Made by a program: the position numbers and the translations under genes. Of a stretch of DNA of 64,000 nucleotides, positions 55,476-64,000 are shown in pieces. A model generated the notes under the pieces. That model saw only the letters and a program-made list of their open reading frames with translations, did no database searches and was not told the DNA's origin. Positions within the stretch are counted from its first letter, which is position 1. Every line of letters begins with the position of its first letter. Source of the DNA: Methylomicrobium agile (lineage in GTDB: Bacteria; Pseudomonadota; Gammaproteobacteria; Methylococcales; Methylomonadaceae); NCBI RefSeq assembly GCF_000733855.1, contig NZ_JPOJ01000001.1, forward strand, positions 3,923,001-3,987,000. The letters are read 5' to 3'.

Positions 55476-58400
55476 TCAATGCGCTTTCAACGATAACCGC
55501 GAAACGATCGCCTGCCCTTCCCGCTCCGGATTGATCGCGGTATCGAGAATGAACACCCGCTCGGGCGGAATGCCGCCCTGTTGAACGACATGTTTGGCGA
55601 TAGCCTGGGCGCGTTTCGCGGCCAAATCCTTCAAACGCTCGATTTCCGGCTTGATGATCGTGAACAGTTTTTGTTTTGCCACTTCGTAAAAATCGCCCGC
55701 CTTCTCATCGATCAGGCGCGGTTTGCCGAACAACGAACGCTCCGCCAACAACGGAAATTTTTCGATGAACATCTGCGCCAGATAATCCTTGTACTCGCCG
55801 TCCGACAGTTCGATGTATTCCGTTCGTATTTTCTTGCCTTTTTTAGCGAGCTCGGCCGCTTTCAAGCTTTTTAACCGGTCATACAGCGCCGCGTCCCGCA
55901 AGGCCGGCCAGTCCTGTTCCACATAGGCCGCGCCCTTGATTTCGAGATTCAGCGCCGGCCGCTCCTTCAGCGCCTTCGCCAGATTGTCGAGTTTGGCCAG
56001 TTGGGCTTGATCCAGTTCGGCCTTGCCGGCTTTGAAGTCGATATGATCCAGATTTTCTCCGTCCTTGAACAGCGAAGCAACCGCTTTGAACGGCGAGGCA
56101 ATCACCTTTTTCAGCGCGTTCATCAGCGCGTCGGCGACGAGAGATCGAATGCTGAATTTCGGATCCTCGAAGCTGCCGGTAATCGGCACGTCCAGTTTGA
56201 TCCGGTTATCGCTGTCCTTCAGCAGGGCGACCGCCAAGTCCAGCGGCAACGACACCGCATTCGGATTTTCGACTTTTTCGCCAAGCTCGAACTGATCGAT
56301 CAAAATATTGTTGGACGCGGTCAAGGCCCCCTTCTCGACCCGGTATTTCAGATCCAGGTTCAATTTGCCTTTTTCGACTTTATAACCGGCAAATTGCACC
56401 ATATATGGACTGATCAGCGGCATCGGCAGGCCGTGAAAACTCAGTGCCACATCGTATTCGCCGCGATAGGGGCTCACCTCGCCTTGTATGTCGACCGGCG
56501 CCAGATCGTAGGCATTGCCTTTCAGCGACACTTTGACCTTGGATTTCTTTTCGGAAGAAAATCCTGTCGCGCCGCCGTTCAACTCCTTGATTTCGGCCGC
56601 AAAAGGCAAAATCAGCGAGAAATCGGCGAAATCGGACGAGCCGTCATGCACCCGTACCTGGTCGAGCCGGAAATACGGCTCACGCCCGTCATGCTTCGGA
56701 TTGACCGTTGCGGGCTCGGCAGGTTTTTTGCCTCCGCTGTCCCCCGTCGACAGCACCTCGTTCATATTGACCGTCTTGTCCTTTTTGATCACGACCCGCG
56801 CATAGGGCTTTTCGATCAACAGGCGCCTGGCGGTATAACGGTTGGCCGATAGGTCCGCCTCAATCCCGTTCAGGGTCAGCTTCCGCCATTTGATGAAGTC
56901 CTTGTTCTGCAACTGGTCGCGCGTCACCAATTCTTCTATCCCTGCAAGTCCCCGAAATCTGACGTCGGGCTGTTCCCTGAACTGAGCATCCAGCTTGCCC
57001 TCCGCAAAGAAACCGCCGTCGATCACATCCAGGCGGGCGTACCGATCAACATAGTGCTGAAATTTATCGAGCATGATGTCCGCGATCGAAACATTCAATC
57101 GCGCGGTGAGTGGTTTGATCACGACATCGCCGTCCAGCTCGATCCGTCCGTGTTGGTTAAAGCCGGCGCTCAACTGCACGGGCAATTTGGCGCCTTCGGC
57201 ATTGGTGAAATCGCGCAGCGTCAAATCGATCGGCTTGACCTGTATCGCGACCGGTTTAGCCCCTGTCCTGTCTTCGAAATTGACGCCGAAACCGGTCAAT
57301 GCGGCCGATTTCAGCGCAATCTTCCAGGGTTGAATGCGTTTTTCGGCAGGCGGAGAAGCCGCCTTTTCGTCCGTCGCCGGCTTGCCGTTCTCCGGCAGCA
57401 GGGCCAGATAATTGAGTTTTCCCTCTTTAGTCAGCCAGGCTTGAATGTCGGCATTTTCCGATTTGACCGTTTTTATCGAAACCGCGCGCTGGAGTAGGTT
57501 AAAATCGATTCCTTCGCCGGCCAGGCTGCCTATTTTAACCAAGGGCCGATCTTGGGGATTCTCGGAAAATTCGCCGCCGCGAAACGCCGCCTGCCCATTC
57601 CGAACGGTCACGTTGAAACCGTTTTTCTCATTACCGATATTGCATGCCGCAGCCAGCACGATTTCGGGAATTTTCAATGCAGCCTTGGCCGGCCCGAAAC
57701 CGGTCAAGACCACATCATTCAGTTTGGCTTCCGTTTTTTCGGCCGCAACCTGCCATTGCTGGCCGGCATAAGTGATTTGATAGCCGGCCTCCAGCGAAAA
57801 AGTGGAGGATTTGACTGTCAACCTCGGTGTTCCGGCAGACGCATAGGCGAAATTCTTCAGTTCGAATCGGCTCTTCGGAATATCGAGCGCCAGACCCTTC
57901 GCCGCCGAATAATCGAAACGGTATTCGGCCTCCAGCATTTCATCGCCCTGCAGGGTAAAGCTTAGCGTCTGCGGTAACGCCAACCCGGTCAGATTCTGCA
58001 GCTTGAGTCGGTCCAGCTTGAGACGGCCTTTCGAGAATAACGGCTCGATGCCCGCTTCGCCTTGCCAATCCAGCATTCCGCCCGACTTCAACACCATCTT
58101 TAAATGCAAAGAAAAAGGCTGGTTCTCCGCCAGCGAAAACTTTTCCACAGTCAAGTCGATCGGCACGACTTCTTCTTTAACCGGTTTGCCAGGTTGCTCG
58201 TCTTCCCAGAGCAATTGACCATCCGCCAGCGCCAAACGGCCGATCTGTACGGGAAACAAAGCGTGCTCGCTCGTGGGCTGGGGTTTTTCTTTATCGGCCA
58301 ATAAATCGGCGAAATTGAATTGGCCGTTTTTAAACCGGGCCAAACGGACGAAAGGTTTGAGCAGTTGCACCTCGTCGATCGTGAGCGCAGCTTCCTTTAG

Positions 58401-58673
58401 AGAGCGCCAGAGTTCGAGGTTGGCGGCGAAGCGTTCGAAGCTTGCGAACGACCGGCCGCCCTTTTCCTGCAAGGCAAAACCCTGTACGGACATCCGGAAT
58501 GAAAAAGGATTCAGCTCGACCTTCGCGATCGATGCCTCCCGGCCGGTCAGTTCCTTGATCATTGCCGGCACCTTGGACTTCACCAGATAAGGCACCGCAT
58601 AAAAGCCTGCCAGCGCATATAAAAGCATGATGCTTACAGCAACAGCCAATCCTTTTAAAATCTTGGTCAACAA
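55476..58673 (-). CDS. DUF748/AsmA-like large envelope protein
   Basis: A 1065-residue protein with one N-terminal membrane anchor (LAVAVSIMLLYALAGFYAVP), followed by beta-rich repeats typical of AsmA/DUF748 proteins. These form long grooved structures thought to carry lipids between membranes. KVPAMIKELTGREASIAKVE and PFSFRMSVQGFAL at the start match the family. Repeats about 100-600 and 660-860 show the same FxL/LxF pattern. The C-terminal 150 residues (LDHIDFKAGKAELDQAQLAK) recall an OmpA-like FxxGxxxL start without its full peptidoglycan motif. It is alone on the minus strand and its role is inferred from the family only. Confidence 0.85.
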   Translation of the reverse strand: MLTKILKGLAVAVSIMLLYALAGFYAVPYLVKSKVPAMIKELTGREASIAKVELNPFSFRMSVQGFALQEKGGRSFASFERFAANLELWRSLKEAALTIDEVQLLKPFVRLARFKNGQFNFADLLADKEKPQPTSEHALFPVQIGRLALADGQLLWEDEQPGKPVKEEVVPIDLTVEKFSLAENQPFSLHLKMVLKSGGMLDWQGEAGIEPLFSKGRLKLDRLKLQNLTGLALPQTLSFTLQGDEMLEAEYRFDYSAAKGLALDIPKSRFELKNFAYASAGTPRLTVKSSTFSLEAGYQITYAGQQWQVAAEKTEAKLNDVVLTGFGPAKAALKIPEIVLAAACNIGNEKNGFNVTVRNGQAAFRGGEFSENPQDRPLVKIGSLAGEGIDFNLLQRAVSIKTVKSENADIQAWLTKEGKLNYLALLPENGKPATDEKAASPPAEKRIQPWKIALKSAALTGFGVNFEDRTGAKPVAIQVKPIDLTLRDFTNAEGAKLPVQLSAGFNQHGRIELDGDVVIKPLTARLNVSIADIMLDKFQHYVDRYARLDVIDGGFFAEGKLDAQFREQPDVRFRGLAGIEELVTRDQLQNKDFIKWRKLTLNGIEADLSANRYTARRLLIEKPYARVVIKKDKTVNMNEVLSTGDSGGKKPAEPATVNPKHDGREPYFRLDQVRVHDGSSDFADFSLILPFAAEIKELNGGATGFSSEKKSKVKVSLKGNAYDLAPVDIQGEVSPYRGEYDVALSFHGLPMPLISPYMVQFAGYKVEKGKLNLDLKYRVEKGALTASNNILIDQFELGEKVENPNAVSLPLDLAVALLKDSDNRIKLDVPITGSFEDPKFSIRSLVADALMNALKKVIASPFKAVASLFKDGENLDHIDFKAGKAELDQAQLAKLDNLAKALKERPALNLEIKGAAYVEQDWPALRDAALYDRLKSLKAAELAKKGKKIRTEYIELSDGEYKDYLAQMFIEKFPLLAERSLFGKPRLIDEKAGDFYEVAKQKLFTIIKPEIERLKDLAAKRAQAIAKHVVQQGGIPPERVFILDTAINPEREGQAIVSRLSLKAH

Positions 58674-58732
58674 GGTTCGAGCCTTCTACGAGTCCTTCAA
58701 CTATTCGTAGATTAACATAGCCCTCGCCAATA

Positions 58733-58760
58733 AAAAAGGCGACCCGTAAGCCGCCTTTTT
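58733..58760 (-). terminator. Terminator after the second amtB
   Basis: AAAAAGGCG (58733-58741) pairs with CGCCTTTTT (58752-58760) around a 10-nt loop, with an adjoining run of T on the minus strand. It is 22 nt downstream of the amtB stop at 58783. Confidence 0.75.
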
Positions 58761-58782
58761 ACTTTACCGAAACGCTTCCGGG

Positions 58783-60066
58783 CTATAAATTCACATAGCC
58801 GGTTTCTTCGTGCAACACCTGATCGAGGCCCTGTACTTCTTCATCGGCGGTTACCCGCAAGCCGACGAATTTGTCGATCAATTTCAACAATACAAAGCTG
58901 AAAAACGCGCTCCAGGCTATCGTTACCAAAATCGCCAGCGCCTGTACGCCGACCTGACTGCCGATCGTGACGCCTTCGGCCAGCCCCAAGCCACCGAAAC
59001 TGCCGGAAGCAAAGACGCCGGTCAGCAAGGAACCCGTGATCCCGCCGACGCCGTGCACCGGAAATACATCCAATGAATCGTCGATCTTCAAGGTGCGCTT
59101 GACATATTGCGTCGCAAAGAAACAGACCGCGCCGGCCGCCACGCCGATCGCCAACGCACCGAAAGGCCCGACATACCCCGAAGCCGGCGTGATCGTGCCG
59201 AGACCCGCGACCATCCCGGTCACGATGCCCAATACGCTCGGCTTGCCGAAACGCCGCCATTCGATCACCATCCAGGTCAACGCGCCAGCCGCCGCGCCGA
59301 TGTGAGTTACCAGCAGCGCCATGCCGGCGCGGCCGTCCGCGGTCAGCGCGCTGCCGGCATTGAAACCGAACCAGCCGACCCAAAGCATGCCCGCGCCGGT
59401 CACCGCCATGGTCATGTTGTGCGGCGGCATCGGCGTGGTCGGAAAGCCGCGCCGGCGGCCGATGACCAGCGCGGCGACCAGCGAGGCGACGCCGGCGTTT
59501 ACATGAATCACGATACCGCCGGCAAAGTCCAGAACGCCCAGCTCCGCGAGCCAGCCGCCGCCCCAGATCCAGTGGCAGATCGGGACATAGACCAGGCACA
59601 GCCACAGGCCGCTGAACCAGAGCATCGCGGAGAATTTCATCCTTTCGGCGAAACTGCCGACGATCAGTGCCGGGGTAATGATCGCGAAAGTCATCTGGAA
59701 CATGAAATAAACGGTTTCGGGCAGATCGCCGACTTGCGAAGCGGTGCTGATTCCGGGCAAGAAAGCTTTCGAAAATCCGCCGACCAGCTTCTGATAATCG
59801 CCGCCATTGGCGAAAATCAGGCTGTACGCGCCGGCCAACCACAGGATCGAAACCAGGCAGGTAATCGCAAAACACTGCATCAGCACCGACAGCACGTTTT
59901 TACTGCGCACCAGGCCTGCGTAGAACAGCGACAGGCCCGGCAGCGTCATGAACAAGACCAAGCCGGTCGATGTCAAAACCCAGGCCGTATTGGCCTGGTT
60001 GATCGGATCGGCCTCCGCCGCGAACGGCAATAAAAGTAAGCTAAAAAAAAGTTGTTTAGGTTGCAT
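58783..60066 (-). CDS. amtB: Ammonium transporter AmtB, second copy
   Basis: A 427-residue Amt/Mep/Rh channel, eleven predicted helices after a signal-like first segment (MQPKQLFFSLLLLPFAAEAD). The twin-His pore is conserved: His in PICHWIWGGGW and His in VFPVHGVGGITGSLLTG. The ammonium-binding region FYAGLVRSKNVLSVLMQCFA is typical. It is shorter than its neighbour (60693-62060) and less similar at both ends, so it is an independent paralogue. It follows its own glnK by 12 nt. Confidence 0.95.
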   Translation of the reverse strand: MQPKQLFFSLLLLPFAAEADPINQANTAWVLTSTGLVLFMTLPGLSLFYAGLVRSKNVLSVLMQCFAITCLVSILWLAGAYSLIFANGGDYQKLVGGFSKAFLPGISTASQVGDLPETVYFMFQMTFAIITPALIVGSFAERMKFSAMLWFSGLWLCLVYVPICHWIWGGGWLAELGVLDFAGGIVIHVNAGVASLVAALVIGRRRGFPTTPMPPHNMTMAVTGAGMLWVGWFGFNAGSALTADGRAGMALLVTHIGAAAGALTWMVIEWRRFGKPSVLGIVTGMVAGLGTITPASGYVGPFGALAIGVAAGAVCFFATQYVKRTLKIDDSLDVFPVHGVGGITGSLLTGVFASGSFGGLGLAEGVTIGSQVGVQALAILVTIAWSAFFSFVLLKLIDKFVGLRVTADEEVQGLDQVLHEETGYVNL

Positions 60067-60078
60067 TCTCTTTACTGA

Positions 60079-60429
<351 letters not shown>

Positions 60430-60504
60430 TCACAAGTAACGAAAAATTGACTTCGGAAGTTCGCCAATCATACACAATCCGTATTGATTTACAATTCTGC
60501 CATA

Positions 60505-60531
60505 AAATACAAAAAGCCCTACAAGAGGGCT
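60505..60531 (-). terminator. Terminator between the two glnK-amtB units
   Basis: On the minus strand AGCCCT (60531-60526), loop CTTGT, AGGGCT (60520-60515), then TTTTGTATTTT. It lies 160 nt after the amtB stop at 60693 and 90 nt before the second glnK, which separates the two units. No other feature is seen in the 60418-60692 gap. Confidence 0.7.
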
Positions 60532-60692
60532 GCAACAAAAAAGGCTCCTTCGCCCCCGAATCTGACACCGTACCGATCGTTCAGCCGGGCATTTCCGGCA
60601 AAGTCGTATTCACTTGCAACAGAACCGCAAGCCGGCCACGGAACGGAAAGGTTCGGTCCGATGGCCTGCCTGCATCGATGCGCTTTACACCA

Positions 60693-62060
60693 TTATAAAT
60701 GGTATGCCGTTTCCCCGTGGCTGGACACGTCCAGACCGACCCGCTCGTATTCCTCGCTGACCCTGAGTCCAATCAGCATGTCGACGAGCTTGTATGCGAT
60801 GAACGCCACCACGCTCGACCAGACGATCGTAATCACGACACCTTCGGCCTGAACCAGAAACTGGCTGGCGATCGAGAAATCCTCGGCCCCCGTGCCTCCG
60901 AGCGTAGGCGAGGTAAATACGCCGGTCAACAGCGCCCCGGTGATCCCGCCGACGCCATGCACGCCGAACACGTCGAGCGAATCGTCTGCGCCCAGCATCC
61001 GCTTGAGCCCGTTAACGCCCCATAGACAGAGAAGGCCGGCAACCAGACCGATGACAATACCGCCCATCGGGCCGACGGACCCGCAGGCCGGCGTGATGGC
61101 CACCAATCCCGCCACGGCGCCGGAAGCGGCGCCCAGCATGGAAGCCTTGCCCTTGACCACCGCTTCGCCCGCCGACCAGGACAATACCGCAGCGGATGTC
61201 GCCAGGATCGTATTGATAAAAGCGAGGGTCGCGCCGCCGTTGGATTCGAGATTGGAACCGGCATTGAAGCCGAACCAGCCCACCCACAGCAGCGAAGCGC
61301 CGACCATCGTCAACGTCAGACTGTGCGGCGCCATGTGTTCCTTGCCGTAGCCGATCCGCTTGCCGACCAGATAAGCGCCGACCAGGCCGGCCATCGCTGC
61401 GTTGATATGGACGACGGTACCGCCCGCGAAGTCCAGCGCCCCTTTGCCCAGCAGATAGCCGCCCGCCCCCCATACCATGTGCGCGATCGGCAGATAAGCG
61501 AAGGTAAACCAGAGGGCGCAGAAAATCAGCACGGCGCTGAATTTGATCCGCTCGGCGAACGAGCCGACGATCAGCGCGCAGGTAATCCCGGCAAAAGTCG
61601 ACTGGAATGAAATAAAAATGAATTCGGGAATCTTCACGTTATCGGTAAACGTATCGGCCAACGATTCTGTGGTAATCCCTTTCAGAAATACCTTGTCGAA
61701 ATTAGCGATGATCAGCCCTTCGCCGCCAAACGCGAGGCTGTAGCCGTAAATCGCCCAAAGCACGCAGATCATCGAAAACACCACGATGACCTGCATCAGC
61801 ACCGACAGCATGTTCTTGCTGCGCACCAGGCCACCGTAAAACAGGCCGAGTCCAGGCACTACCATCATCACGACCAGAATGGTCGAAATCATCATCCAGG
61901 CCGTATCGCCCTTGTCGGTCGTCACCGCCGCCGCGGATGCCGGCGGAACCTCGGCCGCTGCGGTTTTTGCAGGTTCTGCGATAGCCTGAGTTTCGGCAAG
62001 CGAGAGGCCGGCAAAGCCCAGCAGAGTGAAAAAAATCAAAGTCGTTATAATACGTTTCAT
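60693..62060 (-). CDS. amtB: Ammonium transporter AmtB, first copy
   Basis: A 455-residue Amt protein with an N-terminal signal-like segment (MKRIITTLIFFTLLGFAGLS). Eleven transmembrane helices follow. Twin His: in PIAHMVWGAGGYLLGKGALD and in VFGVHGVGGITGALLTGVFT. The conserved FYGGLVRSKNMLSVLMQVIV and AGGTVVHINAAMAGLVGAYL are present. Start 62060 is taken from the signal-like start; an upstream extension to 62096 is unconserved. It follows glnK by 22 nt and would be regulated by that PII protein. Confidence 0.95.
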   Translation of the reverse strand: MKRIITTLIFFTLLGFAGLSLAETQAIAEPAKTAAAEVPPASAAAVTTDKGDTAWMMISTILVVMMVVPGLGLFYGGLVRSKNMLSVLMQVIVVFSMICVLWAIYGYSLAFGGEGLIIANFDKVFLKGITTESLADTFTDNVKIPEFIFISFQSTFAGITCALIVGSFAERIKFSAVLIFCALWFTFAYLPIAHMVWGAGGYLLGKGALDFAGGTVVHINAAMAGLVGAYLVGKRIGYGKEHMAPHSLTLTMVGASLLWVGWFGFNAGSNLESNGGATLAFINTILATSAAVLSWSAGEAVVKGKASMLGAASGAVAGLVAITPACGSVGPMGGIVIGLVAGLLCLWGVNGLKRMLGADDSLDVFGVHGVGGITGALLTGVFTSPTLGGTGAEDFSIASQFLVQAEGVVITIVWSSVVAFIAYKLVDMLIGLRVSEEYERVGLDVSSHGETAYHL

Positions 62061-62082
62061 AATTCCGTCCTTACCTCTATGC

Positions 62083-62535
<453 letters not shown>

Positions 62536-62909
62536 TCAGGCACAGTTCTCATAAGTGAAGGTTCGAAAAGCCAGCCTCTTTTGCCCGTCTTCCACAATGG
62601 ATATCGCCCCATATCGCCATCAACAGAAGGCTTATGATCCTCTAATTGACTCTTCCTATTGCGAATATGGCCACGGTAAAAAGCGGTTTGCATTTCCGAT
62701 AGCAAGAGTAGACACCAAGCATTAGTGCACCGTTTCTGTCCATTTCACTCCTAAGCGCCCCATATTGGTGCTTCCGAAGAACCTTAATGGATAAATCATG
62801 TATCTATTGAGCCCGCAAAATGTCCCTAAATCTTCATTTTGGCGCAGAGAGATATACGGGCTCAACACACAGGAAATGCAGGAAAAGGCGTATTCAGTGG
62901 CGCGTCCCA

Positions 62910-62945
62910 AAAACAAAATGCGCCCCTAGGGGCGCATTTTGTTTT
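62910..62945 (-). terminator. Terminator after the porin gene
   Basis: A 36-bp perfect palindrome (AAAACAAAATGCGCCCCT and its complement). It is centred at 62927/62928, with the T-rich side on both strands. It lies 26 nt downstream of the porin stop at 62972. Its symmetry would allow bidirectional termination. Confidence 0.85.
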
Positions 62946-62971
62946 AGCTTTTAAATTACGTACGGCTTAGC

Positions 62972-64000
62972 TTAGAAGCTGATCGTAAAATCCGTCGAAA
63001 ACAGGAACTGATCCAGTTTGCCGGTCGTTGCACCGGTATCGCCGAAAGGCCGGGCGCCATCGGCCCAGTCGTAACGTACGTTCGGACGCAAATTCAGCCA
63101 TTTGAGCGGTTTCCAGTTGATGCCTGCCGTTACTGCATAATAGCTGGAAGGCGCGCCGGTCGACAGGAAATTGCCTGCTGCCGCGAAGCTGTTGCCGCTG
63201 CCGTCGGTTGCCGCCCCAACCCGTCCCGGAGAAAAGACCCGAAACCCGTTCTGATCGCGGAACCATTCGCCGCGCACGCCCGCCGTCAAGGTATCGCTGA
63301 TGTCATAGTACAAATGGGTGTTGATGCCGTACCATTCCGCATCTTCCACTCCGTTCGCGGTCAAGACGCCGTTGGCGTATCCGTGATCGTGCTGCAGCAC
63401 CCAGTGGGTCTTGTCGCCGACGTCCTGCTTCAACACCACGCTGTACATGCCCCAGCCCTTGCTGCTTTGTTCCGACGTCCCGCCGTAGGTACCGGTCACG
63501 TTCAGAGAGGTTCCCGAATCGGCATTGGTCCAGGTCGCGCCGGCAATGCCCGCCCAGTTGCCCAAATGTTTGTCCCAGCCGCCGTCCCAGCCGCCGGTCG
63601 CGCTGCCGGTCACCGCGCCGCCGACCACGGACCAATGATCATCGATCGTATAGCTGCCGAGAATACCGGTATGGGTAAACGGCTCGCCGTACTGCATCGT
63701 GTAGGCGTGCGTGTAGAAAAAGTTATCCGGCGCCGGCACCGTTTCATAACCGATCGGGGTGTAGAAATGGCCAGCCTTGATATTCAGACCGTTGCCGATC
63801 GGCAGATAGGCTTCCAGATAGGCCTGTGGAAATGCCAAATCGTAGAAACGGTTGTCGTTGCTGTTGAGTAAATTCAAATCCCAATGGTTTCTGTTCAAAG
63901 GCAGCCCGGAATTTACGTCGAATGCCGGCACGCCGTAGGCCTGGGTAAAAAGCGCGTCGGTGCCGAACATCACGTCGAAACGAAAACCCAAATCAAAACT
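62972..64000 (-). CDS. Outer-membrane beta-barrel porin (BBP2-like), 5' end outside the window
   Basis: At least 342 codons of a beta-barrel protein: FAFPQAYLEAYLPIGNGLNI-type strands with alternating hydrophobic residues, AGHFYTPIGYETVPAPDNFF, and a terminal Phe (DQFLFSTDFTISF), the usual outer-membrane C-terminal signature. The pattern fits the OmpL-like porin-2 group (PF07642). The reading frame remains open at 64000 and the first methionine is not visible. It is the last gene before the terminator. Confidence 0.82.
   Translation of the reverse strand, partial: SFDLGFRFDVMFGTDALFTQAYGVPAFDVNSGLPLNRNHWDLNLLNSNDNRFYDLAFPQAYLEAYLPIGNGLNIKAGHFYTPIGYETVPAPDNFFYTHAYTMQYGEPFTHTGILGSYTIDDHWSVVGGAVTGSATGGWDGGWDKHLGNWAGIAGATWTNADSGTSLNVTGTYGGTSEQSSKGWGMYSVVLKQDVGDKTHWVLQHDHGYANGVLTANGVEDAEWYGINTHLYYDISDTLTAGVRGEWFRDQNGFRVFSPGRVGAATDGSGNSFAAAGNFLSTGAPSSYYAVTAGINWKPLKWLNLRPNVRYDWADGARPFGDTGATTGKLDQFLFSTDFTISF

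Overview
The window looks like a chromosomal segment of a GC-rich gammaproteobacterium. The mix of a heme d1 (nir) operon, tandem glnK-amtB units, an MdtABC-type efflux operon and many multi-PAS sensor kinases would fit an aquatic, metabolically versatile lineage such as the Methylococcales. That placement is an inference: no methane-oxidation gene, rRNA or other diagnostic marker lies in the window.

Layout. 1-2.0 kb: a partial short-chain dehydrogenase, a DUF938 methyltransferase and a collapsed regulator (methanogen-output domain followed, in another frame, by a NifA-like HTH tail). 2.0-9.8 kb (minus strand): a three-gene signalling operon coding for a 1724-residue pseudokinase/ATPase/GAF/histidine kinase, a response regulator fused to a KaiB domain, and a PAS-PAS hybrid kinase. 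10.3-13.5 kb: a FixL/FixJ-like pair. 13.8-19.6 kb: OsmC and SbcCD. 19.7-23.7 kb: an effector-less CRISPR adaptation operon with two Cas2 and two Cas1 proteins, the second Cas1 apparently lacking the metal-binding residues, next to a decayed CRISPR array split by AT-rich DNA carrying two lipoprotein genes. 23.8-25.7 kb: a mobile-element graveyard (IS200, IS5 and IS630 fragments, an apparently intact IS481 element, and a group II intron 3' end with domain V).

25.7-34.6 kb: a four-gene RND efflux operon (membrane fusion protein, two RND pumps, outer-membrane factor). 35-36.3 kb: a Spy-like periplasmic protein and an IS5 transposase fragment fused in frame to what looks like a sliding-clamp domain. 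36.3-44.5 kb: a nine-gene Ter operon, with three TerD-family proteins and a TerF-like vWA protein followed by the biosynthetic module (ATP-grasp, phosphoribosyltransferase/TRSP, HAD phosphatase, StiP, HpcH/CitE-like lyase). 44.8-48.1 kb: a periplasmic protein of unknown function, MepA and a cytosolic 5'-nucleotidase. 48.3-55.0 kb: a heme d1 operon (a cd1-type cytochrome best read as NirN, two small cytochromes c, nirF, nirD, nirL, nirG, nirH, nirJ). 55.5-58.7 kb: a DUF748/AsmA-like protein. 58.8-62.4 kb: two glnK-amtB units, the upstream one with a well-spaced sigma-54 promoter. 63-64 kb: the 3' part of an outer-membrane porin gene with a terminator.

The most unusual items are the cas2-cas1-cas1'-cas2' operon without an effector, the REC-KaiB fusion in an operon with a kinase-dead-looking sensor protein, and two chimeric or collapsed ORFs.
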